From the NCBI GenBank assembly GCA_022837485.1, contig JALHHH010000002.1:1-64000 (forward strand): DNA of 64,000 nucleotides, written 5' to 3'. The notes beneath the pieces were generated by a model, which was not told where the DNA came from, searched no databases, and was given only the letters and a program-made list of their open reading frames with translations. Below, piece after piece: positions 7,565-15,937 of this stretch. A program made the position numbers and the translations under genes. The first letter of the stretch is position 1; each line of letters begins with the position of its first letter. The stretch comes from Bacteroidales bacterium (GTDB taxonomy: Bacteria; Bacteroidota; Bacteroidia; Bacteroidales; Lentimicrobiaceae).

Positions 7565-9688
7565 CTAATAGAACACCAGCCTGTTGTCTTTGATATCGGC
7601 TTTGCGTTTCAGAGCTTCTGCAGCTTCACGCTGGGCACGGGTGGCAAATGCATTTTTGATCATTCGTTTTTCGGAGGTAAAGTCATCCTTTGGAGCTGCC
7701 GGTGTAAGGGCTTCATTAACTACGACAAATACGGCCTGGTTGCCTTTGATGGGTTTCGACATCTGCCCGGCCTCCATGGTAAATACGGTTCCAATTACCT
7801 CATCTTCTTTTCCGTAACCGGGAAGGTTTGAAGCGGCAAATGCAACTTCATTGGTATCGGCCTTCATACCCAGAGCATGATAACCCTTATCGATATCGGC
7901 GATGGTTTTGATTTCCCTGTTAATTTCAGCGATCAGCAATTCACCTTTCTTATCTCTGATTACAAGCGGTTCAATAAACTCCCGGATCTCTTCAAGCGAG
8001 GGGATTCCCTTTTCACGTTTTTGTTTCAGGATGGCAACAACGTAGCGGTTATCCACATCAAATACCTGAGATACTTCGCCAGTTTCACGTTTTTTGTCAA
8101 ACGACCAGCGGATAATTTCGCGTGCCTGAGGAATTCCGGGTATGGAATTCATATCAGCGCTGATGCGTTCAGCGAGTCTTTTGGTATAGCCTTTTTCTTC
8201 GATAATCCTGTTGAAGCCTTCTTCATTGCCCGATTCATTGGCAAACTGGCTGGCCAGGGTATAAATGTCCTGCATAGTCTTTGAGCTGGGCTCGATGGCC
8301 AGTTTAACCATGGCAACGCGAACTTTTTTGCTCGGGTTGGTTTTGCCGGTGATTTTTACCACATGATAACCGAACTGGGTTTCAACGGTAAGTACATCGC
8401 CGACTTTTCCATTTAGAACGGCATTGTTGAAAGGTGCTACCATGGCACCATCGGGGAACCATTCCAGATCGCCCTTGGTGGTAGCAGCGGTTTTATCGTC
8501 GTTGATGCTGCTGCTGGCAAGTTCGTCAAATTTTGCAGGGCTTGACTTAACAACAGACAGGATGGAGTCGGCTTTTGCTTTAGCCTGGTCTCTGGTAAGA
8601 GTAGTTGCAGGGTTTACATTGGTACCCATATAGGAAACCAGGATATGGCTGGCCCTGAGTGAGTCGGGACGGCTTTGAACGTCAACCAGACGGGCCATCT
8701 GGTACATGTTGTTTTCAACATAAGGTCCGAAGGTGGTTCCAACCGGAGCGTTGAACATCAGAGAGTCGAGCTGGTAGGGAAGAGAGCCTCTTTTAATCCA
8801 GGTACTGTCGTAGCGGACGTCAGAGGTTGAATTTACAAATGCGGCCACATTTTCAATGGTTGCGAACTCGTCGTAAATTTTGCGGGCTTCCTGGCCAATC
8901 CTCATCCGGTCGTCGTCGGAGGGCAGAATGTCAAAAGCAACGTATTCCAGATCCCTTGAAGCTTCCTGCTGGTATTTCTGTTTGTTTTTGTCGTAAAATG
9001 CCTTGAAGTCGGCATCGGCAACCTTTACAAGGCTGTCGGCAATGCTGGAGTAAGGTGCTCCGTAATAACGGATCTTTGCTTTTGTATTGCGTGCCTCGTA
9101 GTCGCGTTTGGCGAAAGCCTCAGGCACGTAAAAGCCTTTGGTGATGAGGTTGCGGTATTTTGTATTGAGACGGTCTTCCCTGATAGCCTTTTCGATGGTC
9201 AGGTAACGCCTTTTCATTTCAGGATCTACGTTATCGAGATTCTGAAGAAAGTTGATTACGTTGGCAGGGTCAAAAGCACCGGTCTGAGGATCGCTGAAAC
9301 TCTGACGAATGTACATATGCGGGTTGGCGCCCCGGATCTGGTCATCGAGTTCTGCAGTGGATACGCTCATTCCGAGACGGTCAACCTCTTCCAGCAAAAG
9401 GGTTTCATTAACCACCTGCTCCCAGGTTGACTGACGTACCTGAAATTGTTCTTCGGGTGTGAGGTTATCGCTTCCAGTGTTCATCTTACGGGCTTCCATA
9501 CTTTCATCAACTCTCAGGTTGAAGTCGGTAGCCAGAATCTGCTCACCGTCGATCTCACCTATGGTGTTGATGCCGCGCCTTGGGCTGCGGTTCGACAAAA
9601 GGTCTCCCAGTACAAAGGCAGCAAGTGCAATACCAATGATGGTAACAATTAACCCGGAACGTTTACGAATATCTCCGATTAAAGCCAT
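7565..9688 (-). CDS. PpiD/SurA-like periplasmic peptidyl-prolyl isomerase (foldase)
   Basis: 707 residues. One N-terminal membrane anchor (GLIVTIIGIALAAFVLGDLL, about 13-32) is followed by a SurA_N-like helical region and a parvulin-type PPIase domain at about 345-450 (RASHILVSYMG, then GDLEWFPDGAMVAPFNNAV and FGYHVVKITGK). A second weakly similar region follows. The architecture matches PpiD: an inner-membrane-anchored chaperone that helps secreted and outer-membrane proteins fold. It is the last gene of the coaX-OMP-TPR-lptC-CNNM cluster, after a 142-bp gap with its own TAnnTTTG box at 9714-9721. Confidence 0.92.
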   Translation of the reverse strand: MALIGDIRKRSGLIVTIIGIALAAFVLGDLLSNRSPRRGINTIGEIDGEQILATDFNLRVDESMEARKMNTGSDNLTPEEQFQVRQSTWEQVVNETLLLEEVDRLGMSVSTAELDDQIRGANPHMYIRQSFSDPQTGAFDPANVINFLQNLDNVDPEMKRRYLTIEKAIREDRLNTKYRNLITKGFYVPEAFAKRDYEARNTKAKIRYYGAPYSSIADSLVKVADADFKAFYDKNKQKYQQEASRDLEYVAFDILPSDDDRMRIGQEARKIYDEFATIENVAAFVNSTSDVRYDSTWIKRGSLPYQLDSLMFNAPVGTTFGPYVENNMYQMARLVDVQSRPDSLRASHILVSYMGTNVNPATTLTRDQAKAKADSILSVVKSSPAKFDELASSSINDDKTAATTKGDLEWFPDGAMVAPFNNAVLNGKVGDVLTVETQFGYHVVKITGKTNPSKKVRVAMVKLAIEPSSKTMQDIYTLASQFANESGNEEGFNRIIEEKGYTKRLAERISADMNSIPGIPQAREIIRWSFDKKRETGEVSQVFDVDNRYVVAILKQKREKGIPSLEEIREFIEPLVIRDKKGELLIAEINREIKTIADIDKGYHALGMKADTNEVAFAASNLPGYGKEDEVIGTVFTMEAGQMSKPIKGNQAVFVVVNEALTPAAPKDDFTSEKRMIKNAFATRAQREAAEALKRKADIKDNRLVFY

Positions 9689-9713
9689 TTTAATAGAATT
9701 TTATTAGAGGGTG

Positions 9714-9721
9714 CAAATTTA
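9714..9721 (-). promoter_or_regulatory. TAAATTTG -7 box for the PpiD-like gene
   Basis: Exact TAnnTTTG on the minus strand, 26 bases before the ATG, in an AT-rich stretch. It suggests the foldase can be transcribed separately from the rest of the operon. Confidence 0.55.
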
Positions 9722-9830
9722 CAATAATTGTTCAAGGATAAAAATTATTTTAAGCGCCACCTAAAATTATGTAAATAAACAGGATAGCAATTCTGTCGCA
9801 TTCGCTTTCGTATCCGGGGATACTGTATGC

Positions 9831-11099
9831 TCAGGACTGGTTTATTTTCAGCAATACCTCCTCAATCCGGGTTTCCGTGGCCCGAACAATGGTAAACAGG
9901 AAATTGTCGACCTGTATCTCTTCGCTGGTCAGTGGTATCTCTTCCTGATGGTTGATGATGTATCCTGCAAGCGTCTCATAATCATCCGATTCTGGAATAT
10001 CGAACCGGTATTTCTGATTCAGGTAATCAATTTCGTGCCTGCCCGACAGAAGATAGGTTTGCTCATCAATCTGTCGCTCAACAAGCTCTTCCACATCGTA
10101 TTCGTCGTCAATTTCACCAAAAATCTCCTCAATGATGTCCTCAATAGTAAGCATACCTGCCGTACCTCCAAATTCATCCACAACCAGGGCCACACTCTTG
10201 CGCTCTGTTATAAACATATTAAGGAGGGTATTGGCTGGCATGGTTTCAGGAACAATCATCACAGATTTCGTGATTTCGCTGATGGCTGCCGGTTTCCTGA
10301 ACAGGTCGTAGGAGTGGGTATATCCGATGATGTTATCAATGGAATCCTGGTATACTAGAACTTTTGAATGTCCTGAGCCGATAAACAGATCCCGGAGATC
10401 GTCGATGTCTCCGTCGCGGTTGATGGCAACAATTTCATTGCGCGGCACCATGCATTCGCGCAGTTTGATGTTGCCCAGATCGCGGGCATTCTGAAACATT
10501 TTTATCTCCTGCAGGCTCTCGCTCTCTTCGGCAGGTTGCGAAGCCGATTCACTAAGGTAATGGTCGAGGTCGATTACGCTGAAACTGTAATCGGGCTGTG
10601 TGATGTGAATTTTGAACAGAAACTTCAGCAGAACTTCAGAAATCCCTATAAACAGGAAGATCACCGGGTAAAAAAGGTAGTAAAACAGAGCCAGTGGAAT
10701 GGCAAAAAACTTCAGGATCTGATTGGGATTGATACGAAACAATACCTTGGGCAGAAATTCGGCGAAAAGCAGGATAATCAGTGTAGATATAAGAGTTTGT
10801 ATTATCAGGAGTACGATATCACCGGAAGCGCCGGGCGGGATTATCCTCAGCAGAGGGGTTTCAAGGATACGGGCGATGTAAATACCGTAAATTACCAGCG
10901 CAACATTGTTGCCAAGCAAGAGGGCTCCGATAAAGCGCGACGGCATTTTTGCAAAACCGGCAACGATGCGGGCAGCGTAACTGTCCTTGTTCTTATCAAT
11001 CTCTATTCTGAGTTTATTAGCCGATATGAAGGCAATTTCTATACCTGAGAAAAGAGCTGAAAACAGTACGGATATAATTACAGGAATAAGCAGTTCCAT
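9831..11099 (-). CDS. CNNM/hemolysin-C family membrane protein (GldE-like)
   Basis: 422 residues. A DUF21/CNNM transmembrane domain (about 1-160, with ALFSGIEIAFISANKLRIEI and GALLLGNNVALVIYGI) is followed by two CBS repeats (about 205-325, with ECMVPRNEIVAI and VVDEFGGTAGMLTIEDIIEEIFGEI) and a C-terminal CorC/HlyC domain. Homologues are linked to divalent cation homeostasis. In Bacteroidota a relative next to envelope genes is called GldE, but no gliding gene is adjacent here, so I keep the neutral name. Transcribed after lptC, with a TAnnTTTG box between them. Confidence 0.9.
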   Translation of the reverse strand: MELLIPVIISVLFSALFSGIEIAFISANKLRIEIDKNKDSYAARIVAGFAKMPSRFIGALLLGNNVALVIYGIYIARILETPLLRIIPPGASGDIVLLIIQTLISTLIILLFAEFLPKVLFRINPNQILKFFAIPLALFYYLFYPVIFLFIGISEVLLKFLFKIHITQPDYSFSVIDLDHYLSESASQPAEESESLQEIKMFQNARDLGNIKLRECMVPRNEIVAINRDGDIDDLRDLFIGSGHSKVLVYQDSIDNIIGYTHSYDLFRKPAAISEITKSVMIVPETMPANTLLNMFITERKSVALVVDEFGGTAGMLTIEDIIEEIFGEIDDEYDVEELVERQIDEQTYLLSGRHEIDYLNQKYRFDIPESDDYETLAGYIINHQEEIPLTSEEIQVDNFLFTIVRATETRIEEVLLKINQS

Positions 11100-11121
11100 G
11101 AATAAGCGGAGATCGTTTATG

Positions 11122-11129
11122 CAAAAGTA
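11122..11129 (-). promoter_or_regulatory. TACTTTTG -7 box before the CNNM gene
   Basis: Exact TAnnTTTG match in the 57-bp gap between lptC and the CNNM gene. It may be an internal promoter of the operon; its use is unproven. Confidence 0.45.
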
Positions 11130-11156
11130 ATGATTAATAGCGGTATATGACAGAAA

Positions 11157-11732
11157 TCAGCGTTCATCGTTTACATACATCTCGCCTCTGGGCTTTTTAA
11201 TAATCCAGTTGTTGAATTTCTCATCCGATTCCATCCCTTCGCCGTACAGTATTTTGTCGGGAGTGGTGATGGTAACCAGCTTGTCGGATGTAACTCTCCG
11301 GGTGTTCTGATTCCAGATCAGGTGTTCGGTATTTAGTTTTTCGTTGTTGATGAAGTTGGTGACAACCACATTTTTCCTGGCTTCCATGGTACGTTGCAGT
11401 TCGTCGTTGACGCCGTATTCGGCAACAACTTCGGTACGCACAAGGGATGGATTCAGGGAGTCGTAAAATACCACACGGAAGCCTTCCGGGAATTTGATTA
11501 CAGCTCCTTCCTTCGATTCGTACCGTCGCAGCAGGGGAGCCGTAAGGGTATATTTGATACGGCCTTCCTCGCTTTCCGACAGCTTCACATCCCTTGCATA
11601 CATTGTCGGAATGGTATCGGGCCGGTTCAGGCGCGCGATCTCTTCAGGGTCGTTTTTACAACCCGGAAGCGCTGCCACCAGTATAAAGGCGGCAACGCTT
11701 CCAAAAAGTTTTATCCGTAAGTGGTTAACCAC
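11157..11732 (-). CDS. lptC: LPS export periplasmic protein LptC
   Basis: 191 residues from a GTG start placed 9 bp after the TPR gene's stop. The N-terminal hydrophobic segment ends in ALPGC, which reads as a lipobox (Cys25). The rest is the LptC beta-jellyroll type: YARDVKLSESEEGRIKYTL, PEGFRVVFYDS, then the repeated strands ending GEGMESDEKFNNWIIKKPRG. LptC passes LPS from the LptB2FG transporter to LptA across the periplasm. The partner Lpt genes are not in the window. A lipoprotein LptC is a known Bacteroidota variant (general knowledge). Confidence 0.88.
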   Translation of the reverse strand: MVNHLRIKLFGSVAAFILVAALPGCKNDPEEIARLNRPDTIPTMYARDVKLSESEEGRIKYTLTAPLLRRYESKEGAVIKFPEGFRVVFYDSLNPSLVRTEVVAEYGVNDELQRTMEARKNVVVTNFINNEKLNTEHLIWNQNTRRVTSDKLVTITTPDKILYGEGMESDEKFNNWIIKKPRGEMYVNDER

Positions 11733-11741
11733 AGCGATGAG

Positions 11742-13100
11742 CTATTTCGAGGCTCTGATGGTCGTTGTTTCGTTGATCCAGCAGCCGACGGTGTAACTGT
11801 TACCTTCGAGCAGGTCGCGGAAGAAGAGGTCGCTTGCAGCCGGGAAGTGCCTGGAGTATTGTCCGATCTTGTTGCTGGCCTCTGCCTCAACCGAGGAGTC
11901 GACGCTGCGGGCTTTGGCATACTTGTCGATAGCTGCCCAGAATACCGTTTTTCCGCCCAGATCATCGTCGCTGCACATGGAAACGCTGGCTGCATAAAGG
12001 TCGCCGATCAGGATGTATGCCTTGCCGTAGTTAGGATCGAGCTGCAGGATCTTATAGGCAGTTGAACGTGCCTGTGAGAAATTGCGCTGGTTGAAGTATA
12101 TGTTGGCAAGCAGATTCAGAGCTTTGATTTTGTCGGCCTGATCGGTGAACAGGTTGGCTGCTTCCTCCATATAAGTTGCCGCACGGCTGATGTTGTTGCG
12201 CTCCAGGTTCAGGCTTCCCATAAGGTAGGCCGACTGAGCTCCGGGCTGCAGTTTGTGAAGCTTTTCGGTAGCCTTGAAGAATAACTCCGAATCGGTGCAT
12301 TTTTTCCTGTCGAGTACATTGGTGATTTTGGAGAGAAGTTCAACATCGTCGGGATTATCGTTGAATTTCTTCTCGTAAATGGCAACCAGATCGGGGCAGG
12401 TGGCAAAAGGCTCAAAGGTTGATTCAATGTTAGCCTTGATGTTTTCCCAGTTTGCCAGAGCTTTGGCATTTTCCTGGTTTGCTTTGATATTGTGGTCAAT
12501 GATTACACTGATCTGGTCGTACCCGTCGACGATGGCAGATTTTTCCAGTTTATTCAGATCAACCAGTGAAATGATGGATCGGAAGTAGTAAACCAGAACG
12601 GCACCCTCGGATTTATTTCCGGAGAGCTCAACCGATTTTTTGAGTACGGGATAGATCTGTTCAACCTTATCGGTGCGGTAGGTGTACATATCAATGGCTT
12701 TGCGGCCGAGTACGTATCCTTCGCGGTTGAAGTAGGTAATACGCTGATCGTAAACCATCAGAAGGGTATCGATCAGCTTTTCACGCAGTGCAGGGTCTTT
12801 GCACTCATCAACTCTTGCGCTCATGATCTTGGCTCCGTCGATATAGGTATTCTGACTGGCCAGAGGGCAGTTGTTGAACACCCAGCGCCAGTGCGGCGTT
12901 GCATCTTTTATATTTTTCTGTTTGAAAAACTCGCGGTACAGCGAAAGGTGCATCACGCAGTTTACCGAGTCGGCTCCGTATTTTGGACCTGTTGCCACTG
13001 TTTTTTCATCTGCTTCATCGTCCGTCTGAGCCCATGATACAGTGGCAGGAACCAGGCTGACCATCAGGAAGAAGATTAATGCTTTGATACCCTTTTTCAT
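11742..13100 (-). CDS. TPR-repeat periplasmic protein
   Basis: About 452 residues starting at the ATG at 13100, which gives a clean signal peptide (MKKGIKALIFFLMVSLVPA...WAQ). A longer frame to 13148 overlaps the preceding gene and adds an unlikely leader. The mature part is alpha-helical with tetratricopeptide-like repeats, clearest at about 290-400 (AQSAYLMGSLNLERNNISRA, ALNLLANIYFNQRNFSQARS, GKAYILIGDLYAASV). Conserved hypothetical in this gene order. Its place between an outer-membrane protein and lptC suggests a role in envelope assembly, which is inference from context only. Confidence 0.82.
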   Translation of the reverse strand: MKKGIKALIFFLMVSLVPATVSWAQTDDEADEKTVATGPKYGADSVNCVMHLSLYREFFKQKNIKDATPHWRWVFNNCPLASQNTYIDGAKIMSARVDECKDPALREKLIDTLLMVYDQRITYFNREGYVLGRKAIDMYTYRTDKVEQIYPVLKKSVELSGNKSEGAVLVYYFRSIISLVDLNKLEKSAIVDGYDQISVIIDHNIKANQENAKALANWENIKANIESTFEPFATCPDLVAIYEKKFNDNPDDVELLSKITNVLDRKKCTDSELFFKATEKLHKLQPGAQSAYLMGSLNLERNNISRAATYMEEAANLFTDQADKIKALNLLANIYFNQRNFSQARSTAYKILQLDPNYGKAYILIGDLYAASVSMCSDDDLGGKTVFWAAIDKYAKARSVDSSVEAEASNKIGQYSRHFPAASDLFFRDLLEGNSYTVGCWINETTTIRASK

Positions 13101-13120
13101 CTCATTCGGTTTTTTAATTG

Positions 13121-14401
13121 TTAATCGTATTTTCTGATGATGAACCACCTTTCGAAGATTGAAAGTCCCAGTGTAAACCGGATGAAGTTTTCTTTTATCA
13201 GATTTTCTGTTGTTGTTCCCCTGGTTCCGATCTCCGCTGCAAGGTTTACAGTAGATCTCGTTCTGGGGAGCGGTAGTCCAAGACCAAAACTTATGCCAAA
13301 TTCGTCAAGTTGTTGTCCGCGAAGCTCCAGGAAGCTTGTAGAATACCTGAAACCAGCCCGGTAGGTAACCCGTTGAAAATATCCCGATACGGTTGATACG
13401 GACGGGGTATATTGCCCTCCAACGGATACCCGCATGCTGTTTTTAAGCGAATCCGGTTGATCAAAGTAAGAAAATTTTTCCCAAAGTTGCAACTGATAAT
13501 CTGCTCCAACCAGCCATTTATCGGTTTTTGATAATGAAAAGCCGGCTCCAAGATTCGCGGGAAGTATGAAATTTCCTTTTACCGAGGGCTCATTCAGCAG
13601 GGTATCGATGACGTTATCAACCCCTAAGCTGCTGATGAAATACCTGTAGCCGAGCCTGTTCTCCGTTACATTAATGCGCGTATCGTTGCTGAATACCAGT
13701 CCCGCGCCCACATTCATTCCTTTCTTTGTAGTTCCTTTATAGAAAAGACCGTAATTAAGACTGAAGTCATGGATTCTGGTGGATGTAATCTCCTTGTAGT
13801 TCATACGATAGGCCGAGTCGGGGAATGTGTTGGCGCTAATGCGTTCGATAGTGCCGAACATCCAGGCAGCATTCACTCCTATGCTGAAATTCCGGTTCAG
13901 GGCAAATCCGTTGGCAAAGAACACCTGGTTTATTCCCCCGTTGCCCTGAAAGTCGCGGGTAACGCGACCCAGATCCTCGTCCACACTGATGTCTTTCATG
14001 TGGTACCCTGTACCACTGTAGGGCAGTAGTCCGAAACTGCTGCGCCACCACCGGGTTACCGGGAATCCGAAGGTAAGGTATCCCAGTGAGGTAAAGTTGG
14101 CTGTTTCGCTCAGATCACGGGTTGTCAGTTTCGATTGCCGGGTGTAGGCTCCCAGGTCGAATACAAACGAAAGAGTGTCGAACGAAACCAGGGCTGCGGG
14201 ATTTGCACTGTTTACAAAAAACGGTGAGGTTAATCCGTAGGAAATGCCTCCCATAGACATATTGTAAACGTTGTTGCCCGGGAATACATCCCCGATCCCG
14301 AAGCGGGAATAGGGTGAGCTGATCCGGTTCTGGCCAATGGCCGGATTGGTGCACAGCAGCAGGCAGAATGCCTGAATCAGAATAAGTTGTTTACTTTTCA
14401 A
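13121..14401 (-). CDS. Putative outer-membrane beta-barrel protein
   Basis: 426 residues with a signal peptide (KQLILIQAFCLLLCTNPAIGQ) and a mature part of alternating polar and aromatic strands typical of an outer-membrane barrel. It begins NRISSPYSRFGIGDV, a start seen in Bacteroidota FadL-like or conserved hypothetical barrels, and has NSANPAALVSFDTLSF. The only start that keeps the signal peptide is TTG at 14401. It overlaps the coaX stop by 11 bases, so translation is probably coupled to coaX. Function unknown: a transport or assembly role is possible. Confidence 0.8.
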   Translation of the reverse strand: MKSKQLILIQAFCLLLCTNPAIGQNRISSPYSRFGIGDVFPGNNVYNMSMGGISYGLTSPFFVNSANPAALVSFDTLSFVFDLGAYTRQSKLTTRDLSETANFTSLGYLTFGFPVTRWWRSSFGLLPYSGTGYHMKDISVDEDLGRVTRDFQGNGGINQVFFANGFALNRNFSIGVNAAWMFGTIERISANTFPDSAYRMNYKEITSTRIHDFSLNYGLFYKGTTKKGMNVGAGLVFSNDTRINVTENRLGYRYFISSLGVDNVIDTLLNEPSVKGNFILPANLGAGFSLSKTDKWLVGADYQLQLWEKFSYFDQPDSLKNSMRVSVGGQYTPSVSTVSGYFQRVTYRAGFRYSTSFLELRGQQLDEFGISFGLGLPLPRTRSTVNLAAEIGTRGTTTENLIKENFIRFTLGLSIFERWFIIRKYD

Positions 14402-15143
14402 GGTGGTGTTCGAGTATTTGTTTCAATCCAGTCAGCACCAGATTCGGGGCTGCAAAGATGTTATTTTTCAGTTTTTTTTCAAAATAAAAGCAGTCGCCTC
14501 CCGTAAGAATTATCTTCAGGCCGGGACAGGTTGCGCGGTATTCATCAATAATGCCGTCGATTTCGGCCCGTACGCCGTTCATCACTCCGGACCGGATTGA
14601 TTCCTCTGTGGTTCGGCCGGTAAGATAGTCTGTTTCCGCAGGTTCTATTAACGGCAAACGTTGCGTAAACGTATTCAGCGACCTGAAACGGGTGGTAATT
14701 CCGGGTGAAATGGCTCCTCCGGTGTATTCCCCCGTCTGATTCACAAAATCATAGGTTATGGCTGTACCCATATCGATAACCAGCACATTGCGTCCGGGAA
14801 ACATCCCCACGGCTCCAGCAACGCCGGCAATCCTGTCTTTACCGAGTGTCTGCGGTGAAAGGTACAGGTTTAAAAAAGGGAGGGGCGTTTCGTGCGTGAG
14901 AACCAGCCAACTGAACTCCGGAAGTACTTCCGTAAAGGGACGCTCTTCACCTGCAACCGAACTGATGATGGCGTGAGCGGGTGCAAACCGTTTCAGATTC
15001 AGTGCCCTGAATTTCTCAGCATCCGGATCTTCCATCACAATAAGCTCCGAAAGTCCGCCCTCCTTAAATACAGCAATCTTGGCCCGGGTATTTCCCAGGT
15101 CAACAGCAATAAGACAGGTGCTCTTCAGGAGGCTGGTATTCAT
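14391..15143 (-). CDS. coaX: Type III pantothenate kinase
   Basis: 250 residues. It phosphorylates pantothenate, the first step of coenzyme A synthesis. The ASKHA-fold motifs are clear: IAVDLGNTRAKIAVF near the N terminus (phosphate loop), GKDRIAGVAGA (about 100-110), NVLVIDMGTAITYDFV, GGAISPGI and ILTGGD near the C terminus. CoaX is the common pantothenate kinase in Bacteroidota. First gene of the operon: a TAnnTTTG box lies 66 bases upstream, and its 3' end overlaps the TTG start of the barrel gene. Confidence 0.96.
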   Translation of the reverse strand: MNTSLLKSTCLIAVDLGNTRAKIAVFKEGGLSELIVMEDPDAEKFRALNLKRFAPAHAIISSVAGEERPFTEVLPEFSWLVLTHETPLPFLNLYLSPQTLGKDRIAGVAGAVGMFPGRNVLVIDMGTAITYDFVNQTGEYTGGAISPGITTRFRSLNTFTQRLPLIEPAETDYLTGRTTEESIRSGVMNGVRAEIDGIIDEYRATCPGLKIILTGGDCFYFEKKLKNNIFAAPNLVLTGLKQILEHHLEK

Positions 15144-15208
15144 CAGGATCTGCTGGAGATCAAATTATTAAGATGCGGGGCTTTGGTGCGCCGTTTAGAT
15201 ACAATGTG

Positions 15209-15216
15209 CAAATGTA
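15209..15216 (-). promoter_or_regulatory. TACATTTG -7 box for coaX
   Basis: Exact TAnnTTTG on the minus strand. It predicts a leader of about 60 nt before the coaX ATG and lies back-to-back with the tRNA-Phe promoter. Confidence 0.5.
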
Positions 15217-15255
15217 CCTGATTTACAGCCCGGGAGGAGATTTTTTTTTAAAATA

Positions 15256-15288
15256 TTTGTTAAATTGAATATTTCTTACGTAACTTTG
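15256..15288 (+). promoter_or_regulatory. Consensus Bacteroidota promoter for tRNA-Phe
   Basis: A -33 TTTG (15256-15259) and a -7 TAACTTTG (15281-15288) are separated by 21 bases, which fits the known Bacteroidota primary sigma factor consensus. The tRNA begins 14 bases after the -7 box. This is the best promoter in the window. Confidence 0.85.
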
Positions 15289-15302
15289 CAGCCTCAAAAC
15301 GG

Positions 15303-15375
<73 letters not shown>

Positions 15376-15382
15376 CCGAGAA

Positions 15383-15411
15383 GAACCGGCGCAAGCCGGT
15401 TCTTTTTTTTT
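15383..15411 (+). terminator. Terminator after tRNA-Phe
   Basis: A perfect 8-bp stem, GAACCGGC/GCCGGTTC, has a GCAA tetraloop (GNRA type) and is followed by a run of T. It starts eight bases after the tRNA. Confidence 0.95.
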
Positions 15412-15579
15412 ATAGCCTTTTCATTGCCAGCTCTTTAATACCGCTTATCGGATTAAATTCCCGGGTCGCGTACCGGGATATGGTTCAGCTGTGCGGTTTC
15501 TTTGTAAATAATCCATAAAAACGGAAGAGAATAATATAAAGCCGGCCGCTGAAACACATTTGAAGGAATACACCGCGCT
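15412..15579. other. Spacer between tRNA-Phe and the stub lipoprotein frame
   Basis: No gene is seen. A TTTCTTTG element at 15497-15504 is one base off the TAnnTTTG box and could weakly serve the small frame at 15580. Confidence 0.3.
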
Positions 15580-15732
15580 ATGAAAATATTGACCTCACTA
15601 ATTTTAACTATCTTAATTATGAGTTGTCAGCCCGTCTTAAAAGAAAGGAAAGCGAAAATACTGGCAAAGGATGCAATCAATCGGCCAGAATCAGAATTTT
15701 GTTGTTTTGAACCTGCAGTGTACCTCCGTTGA
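15580..15732 (+). pseudogene. Truncated lipoprotein remnant or very small lipoprotein
   Basis: A 50-codon frame starts with a convincing lipoprotein signal: MKILTSLILTILIMSC, with hydrophobic core and lipobox Cys16. After that only about 34 residues follow (KERKAKILAKDAI and on), and the last part runs antisense into the 3' end of atpC, sharing 56 bases. A signal peptide with almost no mature protein suggests the remains of a larger lipoprotein gene whose 3' part was lost. A genuine mini-lipoprotein cannot be excluded. No family recognised. Confidence 0.5.
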
Positions 15733-15913
15733 TTTCGATAAACCGGGTATTTTTCTCCGGATCCACGATTTTGATTCTGCCTTTTTTCAGGGTTGCGATC
15801 ATGGGAGCATGGTTGTGCATGATCTCAAACGATCCCGATTTGCCGGGCAGTTGCACCAGCGAAACTTCAGCGTTGAAGAGGGTGGTTTCAGGGGTAATGA
15901 TTTCCAGGTTCAT
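15677..15913 (-). CDS. atpC: ATP synthase F1 epsilon subunit (short form)
   Basis: 78 residues. Contains only the N-terminal beta-sandwich of epsilon (IITPETTLFNAEVSLVQLPG, then GSFEIMHNHAPMIATLKKG). The C-terminal helical hairpin that inhibits ATP hydrolysis in E. coli-type epsilon is absent. A short epsilon is common in Bacteroidota. It follows atpD by 24 bp. Its 3' end is overlapped antisense by the stub lipoprotein frame. Confidence 0.94.
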   Translation of the reverse strand: MNLEIITPETTLFNAEVSLVQLPGKSGSFEIMHNHAPMIATLKKGRIKIVDPEKNTRFIEINGGTLQVQNNKILILAD

Positions 15914-15937
15914 GGTTGGCAGATTTAAGAGGCCGTA

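Noticed and set aside
13101..13148. Upstream start for the TPR gene
   Set aside because: It overlaps the barrel gene and would bury the signal peptide.
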